From NCBI RefSeq assembly GCF_019059575.1, contig NW_024881588.1:434001-498000 (forward strand): a stretch of 64,000 bases of DNA, in the 5' to 3' direction. Source of the stretch: Amphibalanus amphitrite. Taxonomy: Eukaryota; Arthropoda; Thecostraca; Balanomorpha; Balanidae. The notes beneath the pieces are model-generated. The model did not search any database. It had not been told where the DNA came from and saw nothing but the letters and a program-made list of their open reading frames with translations. A program made the position numbers and the translations under genes. Shown one piece after another: positions 52,903-64,000 of this stretch; the stretch's first letter is position 1; each line of letters starts with the position of its first letter.

Positions 52903-55025
52903 GCTGCCGAGCTTGCCAGCCGTGCTCGGCGAGTCTTGTCACGGCTGACGTATCCCTCAGTGGTGCACCTGCACGGCTTCCTGTCCTGTCTCGTAGACTT
53001 CCTTGCCTAGACTTCCCCTTCCCTCGCCAGTCGCCCACCCGGTGCTTCTAATGTCTCCCCAGCGTCTGACGTGACGCCGGACCCAGCCGGAAAGGCAATG
53101 ACGAGCGGCGCCGCCGACCGCCCCATTTGAGCGGACCGCACTGTTGAAACAGCCGGACACGTGACCGTTCCAAGGTGTCGAACGGTCGTGTCACGTGACC
53201 GCACAAATGAGATCCGTGTTGAGGGAGAATGAGGAAGAATGAGGAAAGTGCTAGGTGAAAATGAAATGGACCAATTTCAGCTCGTCTTATGGGACGTCTA
53301 CCGATAACTACAGCATTTAGCTGCGCTGGTAATGCTGCGCCCCACTCGCAGATAATCATTTTTTTTTTTCTTAAAAACTGAAAAGGAAGGTAAAAGTAGG
53401 CTAAATATCAATCTACCATTCGAGCCTCAAGAACTATCGAACACGTGACGAATTGTTTTCCGCAAGCTCAACGACACTGCATGCTAAATTCATCAAACAA
53501 CGTCCGTCCTCTCCACCCTCAGGGCCAGCCCATCAGCATCCTTGAGCGCCCGGAATGGCCACCACCCCACCAGAAAAGGCCGGGAGAGAGCAGTTCCAGC
53601 GGGAGCTAGGATCATCCCCTTGGGGCGATCGTTTGAGCCGATAGGTGTTATGGGCTATGGCTCATCCGGACATTCCCGCCCCAACGGGATGTGGTCCGTT
53701 GCTGCGGCTCAACAGTCGACCCCGAATCAGTCTATTGAGACTCTATTGCTCATTCCATTGTCCCCGATCTTATCATCTCTCGGTCCTGAAATATCAATAG
53801 ATCGATGGGCCTAATCAAACAAAGCAGACAAACATACAACAGACAAAAAAGGTGCTCAAAATGGGAGACCGACCAGCAAAAGGAGCCAATGCGTATTCCT
53901 GAAAAATCGTCTCGAAACGCATTGAAGAGGGAGGGCAACTTTCCCTCCCTCTCATAAAGCTCTGGAAGACAGCGGACGCGGAAACCTAGGGTGAATAACC
54001 CATTTCTATCCGCGGCTTCTGCAAGCAAAAGGCTGGTCCTCTCAGCCGTTTTCCTCATTTGCGATAGCCGTTACGTGACGGAGGGGCCCGCCGTGGTCTG
54101 GGCGCGCGCTCCGAACCGCGCGAGCCGCCCCCATTAGTACCGTTTTCCAGGTGAAACGTCCGCCGGCCGAGTTGACCGTCGGCCGTCCACTGTTGGCTTA
54201 CGGGCCGCGCTGTAACCGCTGGCCACCCAGGCCGGCCGGCACCCTCCTGCATACCCGATGTGACCGGGGGTGTGCGGAGCGGGGCGCCGCGCACAGTTTG
54301 TTTGGGGGAGTACCGACGACCGGCTGAATCAGAGCATCGGGCTGCGTCACTGTGCCAATGCAGGCCGGCCGACCAGTCATGTGGAGTGAAACCCGGGCAA
54401 AACGACTCCGCTGTAAAGGTGGTGCATACAAATAAAGGCACTTACACTCGTGAACTAGGATCAACGCCGGAAAAGTACCCGGCCCCTTCACAGCCGTTTT
54501 CAGCTTCCGCAGTATCCAGTAAGATGTTTTTTTTAACATCTTACTTTTAACCGCCATTTTGGCCTCAAAAAAAGGGCAACAAAGTTGCAACGATACACGT
54601 TTTACTTTTCTACGTAACAAATTACAACATTAAATGCAGTGTCCTGCTCGACTCGAGCAGTTTTCCCATCTTTTCAGTTATCCGCGTCGAGATACAATAA
54701 GCGGGGTAGGCAATAGGCCGTGATACAATACTCAATAGGCATTGTACTAAGCGGGACTAAAAGATTCGAGGTTTTGAGGGTACTTGAAAGTAAAGACCGA
54801 ATATAGGATAACTATCGGATTTTTCTACCATAAAAAGAGCGCTGACGACGAACTATCACACGAGTAGCTTTGAGCGTTGTGATATATGTACGATATATTA
54901 TCTAATAAACCCGACTTACTTATGATTCACATCAACATTATATACGAAGACAATCACCGTTTATCACTTCATTTTTTAGAAATACTAGGCGTACAAAAGA
55001 CATAAAAACACGTAACGCTACAAAC
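52903..55025. other. Intergenic; no gene recognised
   Basis: The first few hundred bases should hold the promoter of the minus-strand gene ending at 52902. 53560-53830 and 54060-54300 are GC-rich without a recognisable protein. A hairpin AGTAAGATGTT / AACATCTTACT with a T6 loop lies at 54518-54545. Confidence 0.45.
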
Positions 55026-56773
55026 CTACCACTTGATGTTGAGCGCTCCCGTGTCACTCTCTATCACGTGGTACTCGGTATGGAGTAGCTCCTTACTCAC
55101 AGTTTCCCTGGCTCGGCGCACGGCGTCGCTGGCGTCGTTCTCATCGCCCGGCAGGGCGGCGTACAGGCGGCGCACCTCTGCTAGGTGGGCGCGGGCGTCG
55201 AGCTCGGCCGGCGGCCGGCTCTGCGCGCCGCCGTTCACACAGCCCGACGGGCACGCCATCACCTCCACATAGTCGTACGGACAGCGGCGCCGCTTCAGCT
55301 TCTGCACCAGGTTCTGGATGTTGCGGAACCCGTTAGCGATGGCCACTCGGAGCTTCACCTCGCCGTCGGCGGCCAGCTCGGCCTCCAGCAGGTCGGGGTT
55401 ACGGCCGGGCGTGAACTGCACCGGGCCCGGGTCGGCGCCGAACAGCCGCCGGCCGGCGGCGCGCAGCACGTGCTCGGCGTAGCCGCCGCTGCCGGAGCCG
55501 GCGTGCACCAGCAGCTCGGGCGCCTCCAGCAGCCGGTCCAGCGGGACGGCGGCGGCGTCCGCCAGCCGGGCGCCCTCGGCCTCCAGCAGCCGCTCCAGCT
55601 CGATCGGCGTGATGACGCAGTCCACGTCCTGACCATCCGCCGCGCGGAAGTCGTCGCGGGCCGCCTCCAGCTTTTTGTCGAAGCACGGCATCAGCGCCAC
55701 GTGATAGATGCGGTGGGGAGCGGTGCCACGCTGCTGTGCCCAGCGGCGCTTCAGCAGGGAGCCGGCCACCTGCTGGGGCGAGCGCACGCGGCTGATGTGC
55801 GGCAGCAACAGCTTCCCGTGCGTCTTCTCCGCATAACAGATGAATCCCGGACAGGCGGAGGCAAGCAGCGGCAGCGGAGCGGCGTCGGGCTCGCCGCGCC
55901 GTGTCAGACGCTCCACCAGCTCGTCCTCTGCCTCTGCGAGACTCAGCGCCCGCGCCAGACCCACGTCAAAGACGAACTGCACCCCGAGCTGCCGGAGGTA
56001 GCCGGAGAGGTGGCGGGCGGCGGCGGCTGCCTCGAGACCGTGAGCCGCCGCCAGGGAGGCCACGGCGGCCGGCGCCAGCGAGGCGACCACTGTGCGCCGC
56101 TCCGGCTCGGGCAGCGCGGCGTTCTCACGCAGCACGCGCAGCAGCTGCTGCTCGCTCTGCTGCTCGATCAGCACTGTCTCTGCCGAGGTGACGCAGCCAC
56201 TGCAGGCCAGACAGTCGCTCAGGGAGATGGTGGCCTTCTCCAGTCGCCGTGACTCACCGCCAGCTGACACCTGGAAGCATTCTCAATTTTAGACATCAGG
56301 ACATCACAAATATCTGACAGAATAATATATTTATGGGCGATCCAACAAGGAGCACAATAGAAAGATGAGCCTAATTACTCAAATGAGTCCAAATTCAATC
56401 AATTCCAACTCAGAATGTTTACAGAGCAAGCAGGCAAATAAGATTGATACTGATACAACTTATTTCAAAAGAAAGATTCAGGTTAAGGTCCCATTTTTAA
56501 TCAGACTCCCCATTCCAAAAGCCTAAATTTCCCTTTAGTTTGTCATTGGATTATAGTTGTGCATCTTATCTAAGGAAGTCAGTGAAACATTACTAAAAAG
56601 TAAAAGAAAATAGGCACCTGATGGTATGACCCATCCTCTTCTATTTTTATTTTTCCCAGTTTCCCTCCAGTCTTCTCTACTTTTACTGGTTTTATACACT
56701 CCTGAGATGGTGCGATGAAGTCATCTAGAATATCTGTGAGCCGAAGAAATCCACTAAAACCAGATGAAGCCAT
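55026..56773 (-). CDS. CIAO3: Cytosolic iron-sulfur assembly component 3 (CIAO3/NARFL/IOP1)
   Basis: CIAO3 (yeast Nar1) is an iron-hydrogenase-like protein that links the cytosolic Fe-S scaffold to the targeting complex delivering clusters to apoproteins such as DNA polymerases and helicases. Two coding exons, 56773-56618 (52 residues) and 56270-55026 (414 residues), join in phase 0 across CAG|GTGCCT and CTTCCAG|GTG to 466 residues, close to the human 476. Exon 1 has the conserved [18 protein letters not shown]. Exon 2 starts [13 protein letters not shown] and has the N-terminal cluster cysteines (CLACSGC, with the Cys of SQEC). The hydrogenase-like cluster cysteines are in [24 protein letters not shown] and [12 protein letters not shown]. 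The C-terminus ends IKW, the terminal Trp needed for targeting-complex recognition. Another acceptor (TTTTTTCAG, exon from 56807) puts an intron in the 5' UTR. Confidence 0.96.
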
Positions 56774-57049
56774 CTTGTCGGTTTTCTTGTCTTGTCACAA
56801 TCTCAACCTGAAAAAAGAGGTTATGAAACAGTTGCTATCTGATTCACTTAATAACATCATATTCTCTTGTTAAGGGCTCTGCTGGAGAGCATCAAAACAT
56901 TACATTATGCGCATAATGTAAAGGGTACAAAAGGAGCAAATTACCGTGATGTATCTTAATGAGATTTCCTTTCACTTTCCAGTCACAAATTTACGAGAAA
57001 CTCGCAATTCAGCATGACATGACACCAATCTGCACCAATCCTCCCAAGC

Positions 57050-58480
57050 TCCCTCCATCCTCCCAAGCTCCTCAGATCTCTCCAGGAAGGCCAACTGCCT
57101 GTCCTATGGAAGCTGTCCCATGTTATACCGATATTCAAAAAAGGCCGACGATATGATCCACTTAATTACAGGCCCATCAGTTTAACTTCTGTGGTGTGCA
57201 AGAGCATGGAACGAATTATTTGTGCCAAACTTCGTGACTACTTGGAATCAAATGACTTACTGACACCAAATCAGTTTGGTTTCAGGGCAGGCAGGTCAAC
57301 TATGGATCAGCTGTTACTTGTGTATAACGCCGTTTCGAGAGCAGCTGACATGGGTGGAGTCACAGATGTAATATTCTTCGATTTCAGCAAGGCGTTTGAT
57401 GTGGTCTGTCACGATTTGATGATTGCTAAGCTGAGGTCTCTGGGTATCCATGGCCGTTTGCTTGATTGGCTTTCCTCATTCCTATATGGCAGGGAGATGC
57501 AGGTTTGTGTTAAGGACTGTAGGAGCCGGCCAAGGAATGTCCTTAGTGGTGTCCCACAGGGTAGTGTCCTTGGACCACTTCTGTTCCTAGTATATGTGAA
57601 CAGCATAGCCTCACAGTTAACAAGCAGTTATAAAATTTTCGCCGATGATCTTAAAATGTATGCCTGTGTGTCTCATGCTCCCGCTCTATCAACACTGTCT
57701 CATTATCAACATGTGCAGAAAGACATCGACCTCTTACACACCACAGCAGCATCATGGGGTCTTAGAATGAACTCCGATAAATGTGTCGTGCTAAGATTTG
57801 CCAACTCTAGATCAAAGCTAGTCTCTCCAGAGTACTTCCTTGACGGCCAACAGATCCCTTCTGCTGAGAGCCATCTGGACTTGGGCGTTACCGTTGACTG
57901 CCAATTAAAGTTTCACGAGCACATCAGGGGTGTGGTTCGTAAGGCTAGTGGTTTGGCACAGAATCTGTTAAAGTCGACTGTCTGCCGATCGCGTGAATTC
58001 ATGTTGTTTCTATTGCTTACTCATATTCGTCCAATGCTTGAATATTGCTCTTGTGTCTGGTACACTGGCTACATAGAGGATATGCGACTCTTGGAGAGGG
58101 TTCAGCGACGTTGGACCAAGCGAATCGATGGGCTAGCCTCATTGAGCTACGCTGATCGCTTGCAGGAGCTGAACTTGTATTCGGTTCAGGGTCGATTGAC
58201 ACGCGCTGATCTCATTCAGTGTTGGAAAATCTTCAATAGGAAGTCTTGCATTGCTCCTGATGAACTGTTTAGCCTGTGTCCCCAAACTCGCACCAGAGGT
58301 CACTGTCACAAGATCTTTCCCTTGCACTCACGCACAGATGTTAGGAAGCGTTTTTTCACTGTGAGGTGTATGCGTCTTTGGAATGCCCTACCCGCAGAGG
58401 CGGTATGTGCCCCAAACCTATCTAGGTTCAAGGAGGTCCTGCATGACACTTTGCATGGGAGTTTGTTCGCCTATGTCTAA
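57050..58480 (+). mobile_element. Truncated non-LTR (LINE) retrotransposon, reverse transcriptase part
   Basis: The clear frame runs from about 57055 (LPVLWKLSHVIPIFKKG, then NYRPISLTSVVCKSME) to the stop at 58480. Reverse transcriptase motifs: QFGFRAGRSTMDQL, FFDFSKAFDVV (catalytic Asp), GVPQGSVLGPLLFLVYVN, IFADDLKMY (catalytic FADD) and LGVTVDCQLKF. The C-terminal RLWNALPAEAV word is common in jockey/CR1-type LINE ORF2 proteins. The endonuclease and the first ORF are missing, as expected for 5'-truncated reverse transcription. The surviving frame has no stop. No clear poly(A) tail or target duplication seen. Confidence 0.88.
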
Positions 58481-59835
58481 CGTTGCTTGAACAACTGTAC
58501 AAAACTTTAGCGCGCTGCATATTCTGCCGGCCTCTCTGCACTGTATTCATTTTCTTTTTCTTTTTTGTCTCTGTGAAAAACCACAGTGTGTTTGTACATG
58601 CATACACGCCGGACTCAACGGAAGACGCTAAATTCCAGCTTTCTGCGCTCGCCAACCACAAGTGAAGATCTCCCCCGGCTGGCGCGTCTAGGATTCAGGG
58701 TTCCTGTCTGTCCTACTCTTTCCTTCCATCTACATTTCTTGACACTGGGAACCCAACCAGGTGAGTCAACCAGGTGAGTCCCGTCTCATCCCACATGTTT
58801 ACAAGATTAGAGATGATTTTATGTGTTCAGCATTTCATTGCTTATGAGTAAACAGCGAAATTCAGCCGTTTGATTCGTCAATATTTATTTGGTAACCCAC
58901 AAGTGAGTAGCTAGTGTATTTAATGAACGCCACCTGCGCTAGAACCGTCTTTGTTTTGATGCTCCGCTCAAGATATTTTGTTTGGTTGCCTGTTTTTCAT
59001 TTTAATAAGTTGTACAATTGATTTACAGGTGATGCAGGTATATCTGTAAGAATCTTGGTATAGACTACAGTTACAGGTGATTTCACATATGGCTGATTGA
59101 TTGATTGTGGATTGATAGTTTGTGAGCTAGCATTGTACACTGATACCTACTTGTTTGATAAGCATTTTGCTGCGCGCCCTAACTCTTCAACAACAACAAC
59201 AATAAGCATTTCTCTTCTTGGATCGTGCATCAGCATCAATGGATTTTTGTGTGAATACGTTACCAGCTGCGAGAAATATTTGTGGTTTTAGATCAACGAT
59301 GGTCTGTTAATCCGATCGATCATAACGAATTGTAATATCAATATGTCATTGCAGCTATGGTGGTATTGGTAAAGCTGATGCCAATGTCACCCTTTCTTAC
59401 CTAAACTAACCTTGATCTGACCTATCCTTACCTATGCCTACCACCTACCAACCCACAAACCTAAAACATACATGCTATAAACCTGCAACCTACAACCAAA
59501 TATCTGACACTGGTGTGGCAGGCATTAACCTCTGAATAGTGCACGTTTCTGGAAATTTGCTGCATCCCAACTCAAAGGACTAAAGACCAAAGAGAGGATT
59601 TGATGCTGGTTCCTCTAGTTCTCCATGTTGGTTGTTGGCATCTCTGTGGACTTTTCTGCTCCAGTGGTAAATGATGACCTCACTGAATGATTATGATATG
59701 CAGCAAAGTAATTCAAATTACCTAAATCTTACGCTGATGACCACTGTAGTCCGGGCACCCAAAAACCCCAATTCATCATCATCATCTCCCTAAATCTTAT
59801 TGGTAAAAGGTTTCATGCTATTTTTACATTCACAG
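58481..59835. other. LINE 3' flank and HMGCL 5' region
   Basis: 58481-58680 may be LINE 3' UTR. The remainder is AT-rich with ACCTACC-type low-complexity sequence near 59395-59480. A 5' UTR exon of HMGCL is expected here or further left, because a splice acceptor precedes its start codon; I cannot place it. Confidence 0.4.
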
Positions 59836-59840
59836 GCACC

Positions 59841-60899
59841 ATGGAATACCTGCTGTGCTGGCGTCGGTGCGCCACTTCCCTGCTGAAGCGTTCCTGCTCT
59901 CAGACACGTCAGCTGAGCGCTGCGCTCCACTCGGCGGCCGGCAGTGCCGGTGACCCGGGTCTCGGCGGCCAGCGTCCGCTCTCAGTCCGTATCGTGGAGG
60001 TGGGGCCGCGGGACGGGCTGCAGAACGAGCCGCAGGCGGTGCCGACGGCCGTCAAGGTGGAGCTGATCCGCCGGCTGGCCGGCGCCGGGCTGCGCACCAT
60101 CGAGGCGGCCAGCTTCGTGTCGGCCAAGTGGGTGCCGCAGATGGCCGACGGCGCCGCCGTGCTGGCCGCCCTGCCGCGAGACGCCGGCGTGCGCTACCCG
60201 GTGCTGGTGCCCAACATGCGCGGACTGCGCGGCGCCATCGACGCCGGCGCCGAGGAGGTGGCAGTGTTTGGCGCCGCCTCAGAGGCGTTCTCACGACGCA
60301 ACATCAACTGCTCGATCGAGGAGAGTTTCGCGCGCTTCCAGCCGGTGGTCGAGGCAGCGCGCGAGGCTGGTCTGCGAGTGCGCGGCTACGTTTCGTGCGT
60401 GTGCGGCTGTCCGTACGAGGGCGCCGTGCGGCCGTCGGCGGTGGCGGCGGTCGCGCGTCGCCTCCACAAGCTCGGATGTTACGAGATCTCGCTAGGCGAC
60501 ACGATCGGTGTGGGCACGCCGGGCGTCGTGCGCGCGATGCTGGAGGCCGTTCAGCGCGAGGTGCCGGCCAGTGCGCTGGCCATCCACTGTCACGACACCT
60601 ACGGCCAGGCGCTGGCCAACATCCTCACGGCGCTGCAGATGGGCGTGCGGGTGGTGGACGCCAGTGTGGCTGGCCTGGGCGGGTGTCCGTACGCGCGCGG
60701 CGCCTCGGGTAACGTGGCGACTGAGGATGTGGTCTACATGCTGCACGGTCTGAACGTGGAAACGGGCGTGGAGCTGTCGGCTCTGGTGGACGCCGGACAG
60801 TACATCTGTGACAAACTCAACAGGGCCAACATGAGCAAGGTGGCGCAGGCCATGCTGGCCAAGCGGCAGGCGGAAGTCGCAGCGGCAGAAGAGAAGTAG
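59841..60899 (+). CDS. HMGCL: Hydroxymethylglutaryl-CoA lyase, mitochondrial
   Basis: Cleaves 3-hydroxy-3-methylglutaryl-CoA into acetyl-CoA and acetoacetate, the last step of leucine breakdown and of ketone-body synthesis, in the mitochondrial matrix. The 352-residue frame has the family motifs in order: [10 protein letters not shown] (catalytic Arg and metal-binding Asp), [71 protein letters not shown] (metal His pair) and [16 protein letters not shown] (the signature with the active-site Cys). Residues 1-35 are Arg/Ser-rich without acids after Glu2, a good matrix-targeting peptide. The C-terminus lacks the -CKL peroxisomal signal of the human enzyme. The start at 59841 has a strong context (GCACCATGG) and directly follows an acceptor CATTCACAG (59835). 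The coding region is a single exon, whereas vertebrate HMGCL has many. Confidence 0.97.
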   Translation: MEYLLCWRRCATSLLKRSCSQTRQLSAALHSAAGSAGDPGLGGQRPLSVRIVEVGPRDGLQNEPQAVPTAVKVELIRRLAGAGLRTIEAASFVSAKWVPQMADGAAVLAALPRDAGVRYPVLVPNMRGLRGAIDAGAEEVAVFGAASEAFSRRNINCSIEESFARFQPVVEAAREAGLRVRGYVSCVCGCPYEGAVRPSAVAAVARRLHKLGCYEISLGDTIGVGTPGVVRAMLEAVQREVPASALAIHCHDTYGQALANILTALQMGVRVVDASVAGLGGCPYARGASGNVATEDVVYMLHGLNVETGVELSALVDAGQYICDKLNRANMSKVAQAMLAKRQAEVAAAEEK

Positions 60900-61632
60900 G
60901 TTGAAGCGATCGGGCGACTCAGGGTTTGTCACTACGTCAGGTATGATTTGTGTTCGGTGATTATCGCACAGTATGTGGCCCATATTTTGATTATTATAGT
61001 GATGTTGGTTGTGAATCGTAAGCTGCTGCTGATAAATGACACCGTTTTAGAGTCCATCAGTGTAAGCTTTGAAAAATGGCCCAGTCTTGACCCGAAAGAG
61101 TGCTATTTGATCATTCGTTTTAATTTGTTTATTGCTTTTGTGTGGATAGCATGGGACTTTATTACTAGTTCCGGCTATAGAAATTTGATGCATTCATAAG
61201 CGATCTAAAAAAAAGGTGGTGGCTTCCTATTGTGTTTGTTTCTTCATATAGAACGATTGACGTAATTTGAGTGACGCTTTTCCACTCTTTACCAAGTCGT
61301 TGAAACTCTGACGCAAATGGCGATAGATCTGTTGGGTACAATGTGCAATAATGTGTGATGATCTTGTATAGCTCTTGCTATGAGGACAACAGCTCTGTGC
61401 GTTGTCGACTGATTTGTCGCAATGTTACGTTCTTCTGGCAGAAAAATTCGTAAATGTTACGAAAATATACCTTTTATGAGACATTCTTCTTTCCGTGATC
61501 AATGACTTGTTTGAAATGAGGTCTAAACAACATAATCATGTCACGTAGGTATCTCACAAAAATATCCCGAAAAGAGGGCAGATCACAAGTCGCGAGTCAC
61601 AGCCTTACAATAATGACGGTGACGGCCGCCGG
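60900..61632. other. HMGCL 3' flank, no other gene
   Basis: AT-rich; presumably holds the 3' UTRs of the two convergent genes HMGCL and the zinc-finger gene. No canonical AATAAA was spotted on the plus strand close to the HMGCL stop. Confidence 0.45.
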
Positions 61633-63883
61633 TCACACGGTCCCGAATTCCAGTGGCGCCTCCGTCCGCTGGTGCGTCCTCTGGTGCTTACTGAGATGCA
61701 CCGCCTGAGTGAACGACTTTGGGCACAGCGGACACCCGAACGGTCGCTCCCCAGTGTGTGTTCGCATGTGTTCACTTAGCTTGAACGGCCCTGCGCACCG
61801 CTTGCCGCATACGGAGCACTCATGCGCCGCGTCTGCCGCGTGCATCTGCCGCTGGTGCTTCCTCAGCACGCCGGCCTCCTTGAACTTGCGTCCGCAGTCG
61901 GGGCAGCCGTGCGGCCTCTGGGAACTGTGTGTCACCTGGTGGCGGTTCAGCGCCGCCACCGAGCTGAACGTCGCTCCGCACTGCTCGCAGCAGGCTGCCT
62001 GCGGACCTCCGTGCGTGGCGCGGTGACGCTCCATCTTACTCTTGTAGAAGAACGTCTTCCCGCACGTATCGCACGAGAAACGCGGCTCCACCGCGCCGTG
62101 CTGCTGCAGATGCGTCATGAACGCCGCGCGGGCGCGGAATCCCTTCCCGCAAGCATCGCACTGGAACGGCCGTTCGCCCGAGTGTATTCGGGAGTGCACA
62201 CGTAGAGTGGACGCTTGTCGGAAGGCGCGCGGACAGGAGCGACACTGGAACGGCCGCTCGTCCGAGTGAGTGCGCAGGTGGTCGCGCAAGTGGGCGGCGC
62301 TGGAGAGGGAGAGCGAGCAGATGGGGCACACGGCGGCCGGCGCCTGCCGCTCGTGCTGCCGCCGGTGGTGCTGCAGACTGGACGGGTGCCGGAACACCTG
62401 AAAAACAGCAGACTGAGTGAATAGAAATCGGCACAGTGTGGATCGACACCGACCCAGTGTCAGTACTCAGTACTCAGTAGCTCGTGCAGCTGCAGTCACT
62501 TAGTCATGCATGCTATGCGTGACCTGCGATTCGTTAAAGATAATAAACCGATTCGTGTTGAATTGTTGATGCATACTGATAAATGTAGCTCAACGCCGAT
62601 CCAAAACGGATAAATTGACGCTTGTCCGATCTTCGCCCATAAACAAAAGCGAAAAAAACTAATCAGTGTCTACGATTTTTTATCTCCCGTCACGATCGCA
62701 GCCAGTCACCACTTAAAGGGACCCTCCCACCTTCAAAAAAGTTAATGAATTGGCACGAAAGTGATGTCGCTCGGTTCAGAAAGAGCGAAAACGAATATCT
62801 ACCAAATTTCATCGAAAAATATTCACCGGTTTTCAAGATATTAGACTTTTACTTTTGTTTACTTTTTGGGATCTCCGCTGTTCCTAGCGACTTTATTTGA
62901 AAGTGCGGCATTTGTTGCGCGCAAAGCAGCATATACCACCGTGTGCTACCAAACGTTTTAGTAAAAGATTTAAAAATCGTTAGATCTCCGCTGACGTCAC
63001 AAATTCTAAGGGGGCATACCAATGCACTAGCCCCTTAGAATCCGAAAACTGCAAGTTTGAAATTCCATATCTCCGAATTAAAGCATTTGTCGATGTTGTG
63101 AGTGCCCAAACCGGTATTTGCAGGCCATGGCCACCAATTTGGCTATCTCAACTCAAAACTAATGTTAAGGTGGGAGTGTCCCTTTAACCATTCACTGTTG
63201 CACATCTCCCTCCCTGTCTAGCGACTCACCTTGTTGCAGATCTGGCAGGTCCAGCCGCCGGCGTGGCCGCGCTGGTGGTCGATCAGGCGGCGCCGCGAGG
63301 CAAACTGCCGGCCGCACTCGGCGCACTGGTACGGCAGGCTGCCAGTGTGCGTGCTGAGGTGCGTGTCCAAGTCCCTCCATCGGCGGTACGTCTTACCGCA
63401 GTGCGGGCACGTCTTCGGACCCGTTCTCGCGGCGCGACTGGATGCTTGGGAAGGAGGAGCAGGCTCGTGGGATTCTTCAGTTTCAGGAACTTCCGTGTTA
63501 TCTGTACGAGTGAGGTTTGTGACCTGTGTGTTTGGGATAAAGGTGATTTCACCAGACTGGTGTATTTCTTTATCCTCTGAATCCACAAATTCTGAGCTGT
63601 TCTGAGTCTGAACAGCTGTATGCATGCCAACAGAATCAAACTGAGAGTGGCAATGTTCTTCATGCAAACTACCAGGATCATCCATAATAACATAGGTGGG
63701 ACTATCAGGCTCAGAGGCCTGTGATGAGTCATCTGGTGGACAATAAATGTCTTCATGTTGTAGTTTGGTGGCCACATAACTGGGATCATCCACATCAACT
63801 GGTGATGGTAGATGGCCACCAGGCAAGGAGCTGGAAGCTGGTACACCTTCAGTTTCTGGTGTCATCAAACTGTTGATCTTCTC
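61633..63883 (-). CDS. C2H2 zinc-finger protein, 11 fingers, 5' end outside the window
   Basis: Probable DNA-binding transcription factor. Two exons are seen: 63883-63230 and 62397-61633, joined in phase 0 (donor AAG|GTGAGT, acceptor TGTTTTTCAG). The upstream exon begins after an acceptor TTTCTTCCTCAG (63884) with EKINSLMTPETEG, so at least one more exon lies beyond the right edge. The N-terminal ~145 residues are acidic and Ser/Thr-rich (DVDDPSYVATKLQHED), possibly a regulatory domain. Two fingers follow, then a third split by the intron (CQICNK|VFRHPSSLQHH), then eight more, to CPLCPKSFTQAVHLSKHQ and a short tail ending LEFGTV. Linkers of the TGERPF type occur (HSGERPFQC, HTGERPFGC), as in DNA-binding arrays. 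One finger has an H-x4-H spacing (HQRQMH). I cannot assign an orthologue. Confidence 0.9.
62713..63187. mobile_element. TTAA-flanked element, family D, copy 2
   Basis: TTAA-AGGGACCCTCCCACCTT at the left and AAGGTGGGAGTGTCCCT-TTAA at the right, 475 bp, no frame. It is the uninterrupted version of the element at 40411-41101, in the opposite orientation. It occupies more than half of the 832-bp intron of the zinc-finger gene. Confidence 0.85.
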
Positions 63884-64000
63884 CTGAGGAAGAAAGAGTG
63901 GTGTATTAAAAGCATCAATGATGGTGCTTGTTGAAAATGAGGATATAAAGAAATTAGCATTAACTAAGCCAGCATATCAACTAAGCCAGCATCATGCATG

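Noticed and set aside
55185-56252. 355-codon frame antisense to CIAO3
   Set aside because: Shadow frame; the minus strand carries the cluster-binding cysteines and splice sites.
60128-60712. 194-codon Arg-rich frame inside HMGCL
   Set aside because: Alternative frame of the GC-rich lyase gene with no family features.

Overview
This is eukaryotic nuclear DNA: spliced genes with GT-AG introns, GC-rich exons in AT-richer surroundings, microsatellites, and many transposable elements of animal type. A seven-transmembrane gustatory-receptor-type chemoreceptor points to an arthropod. The GC-rich exons and repeat style would fit a crustacean, but I cannot assign a species.

Layout. 1-3706 is a 144-bp satellite array that enters from beyond the left edge and switches strand at about 272. 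3707-12651 has no convincing gene; it holds a foldback-like element with GATCGTA-repeat arms (9136-10462), two copies of a short hAT-like element and a GA microsatellite. 12652-13986 (minus) is the chemoreceptor. 15001-26000 is mostly transposon DNA: two elements with CCC-starting inverted repeats at TTAA sites, a 3.86-kb element flanked by TA with a CCT minisatellite and a third TTAA element nested in it, and a hAT-type element with an exact 8-bp target duplication at 26887-27932.

A lipid phosphate phosphatase (PLPP/wunen family) gene runs on the plus strand from about 28.0 to 48.4 kb. Its six coding exons splice in phase to 306 residues. Its 12-kb first coding intron contains a mariner-type copy, a complete Ty3/gypsy retrotransposon with two apparently identical 214-bp LTRs and one uninterrupted 1369-residue polyprotein frame, a TTAA-type element with a CTAA duplication, and a second TTAA family with another element nested in it. 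Later introns hold a TA-flanked element and a block of diverged ~130-bp repeats.

50209-52902 (minus) is a four-exon gene for a small unrecognised protein with one N-terminal membrane segment; a second mariner copy lies in its last intron. 55026-56773 (minus) is CIAO3/NARFL, the cytosolic iron-sulfur assembly factor. A truncated LINE reverse transcriptase follows (57050-58480). 59841-60899 is mitochondrial HMG-CoA lyase, its coding region in one exon. 61633-63883 (minus) is an 11-finger C2H2 zinc-finger gene whose 5' end lies beyond the right edge.

The genes are functionally unrelated (chemosensation, lipid signalling, Fe-S assembly, ketone/leucine metabolism, transcription). What ties the window together is layered transposon insertion. 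Several elements carry dense AGGTCA/TGACCT half-sites, including a perfect IR1 palindrome, and could act as nuclear-receptor binding sites. All gene and element calls come from reading the sequence; no database search or alignment was run.
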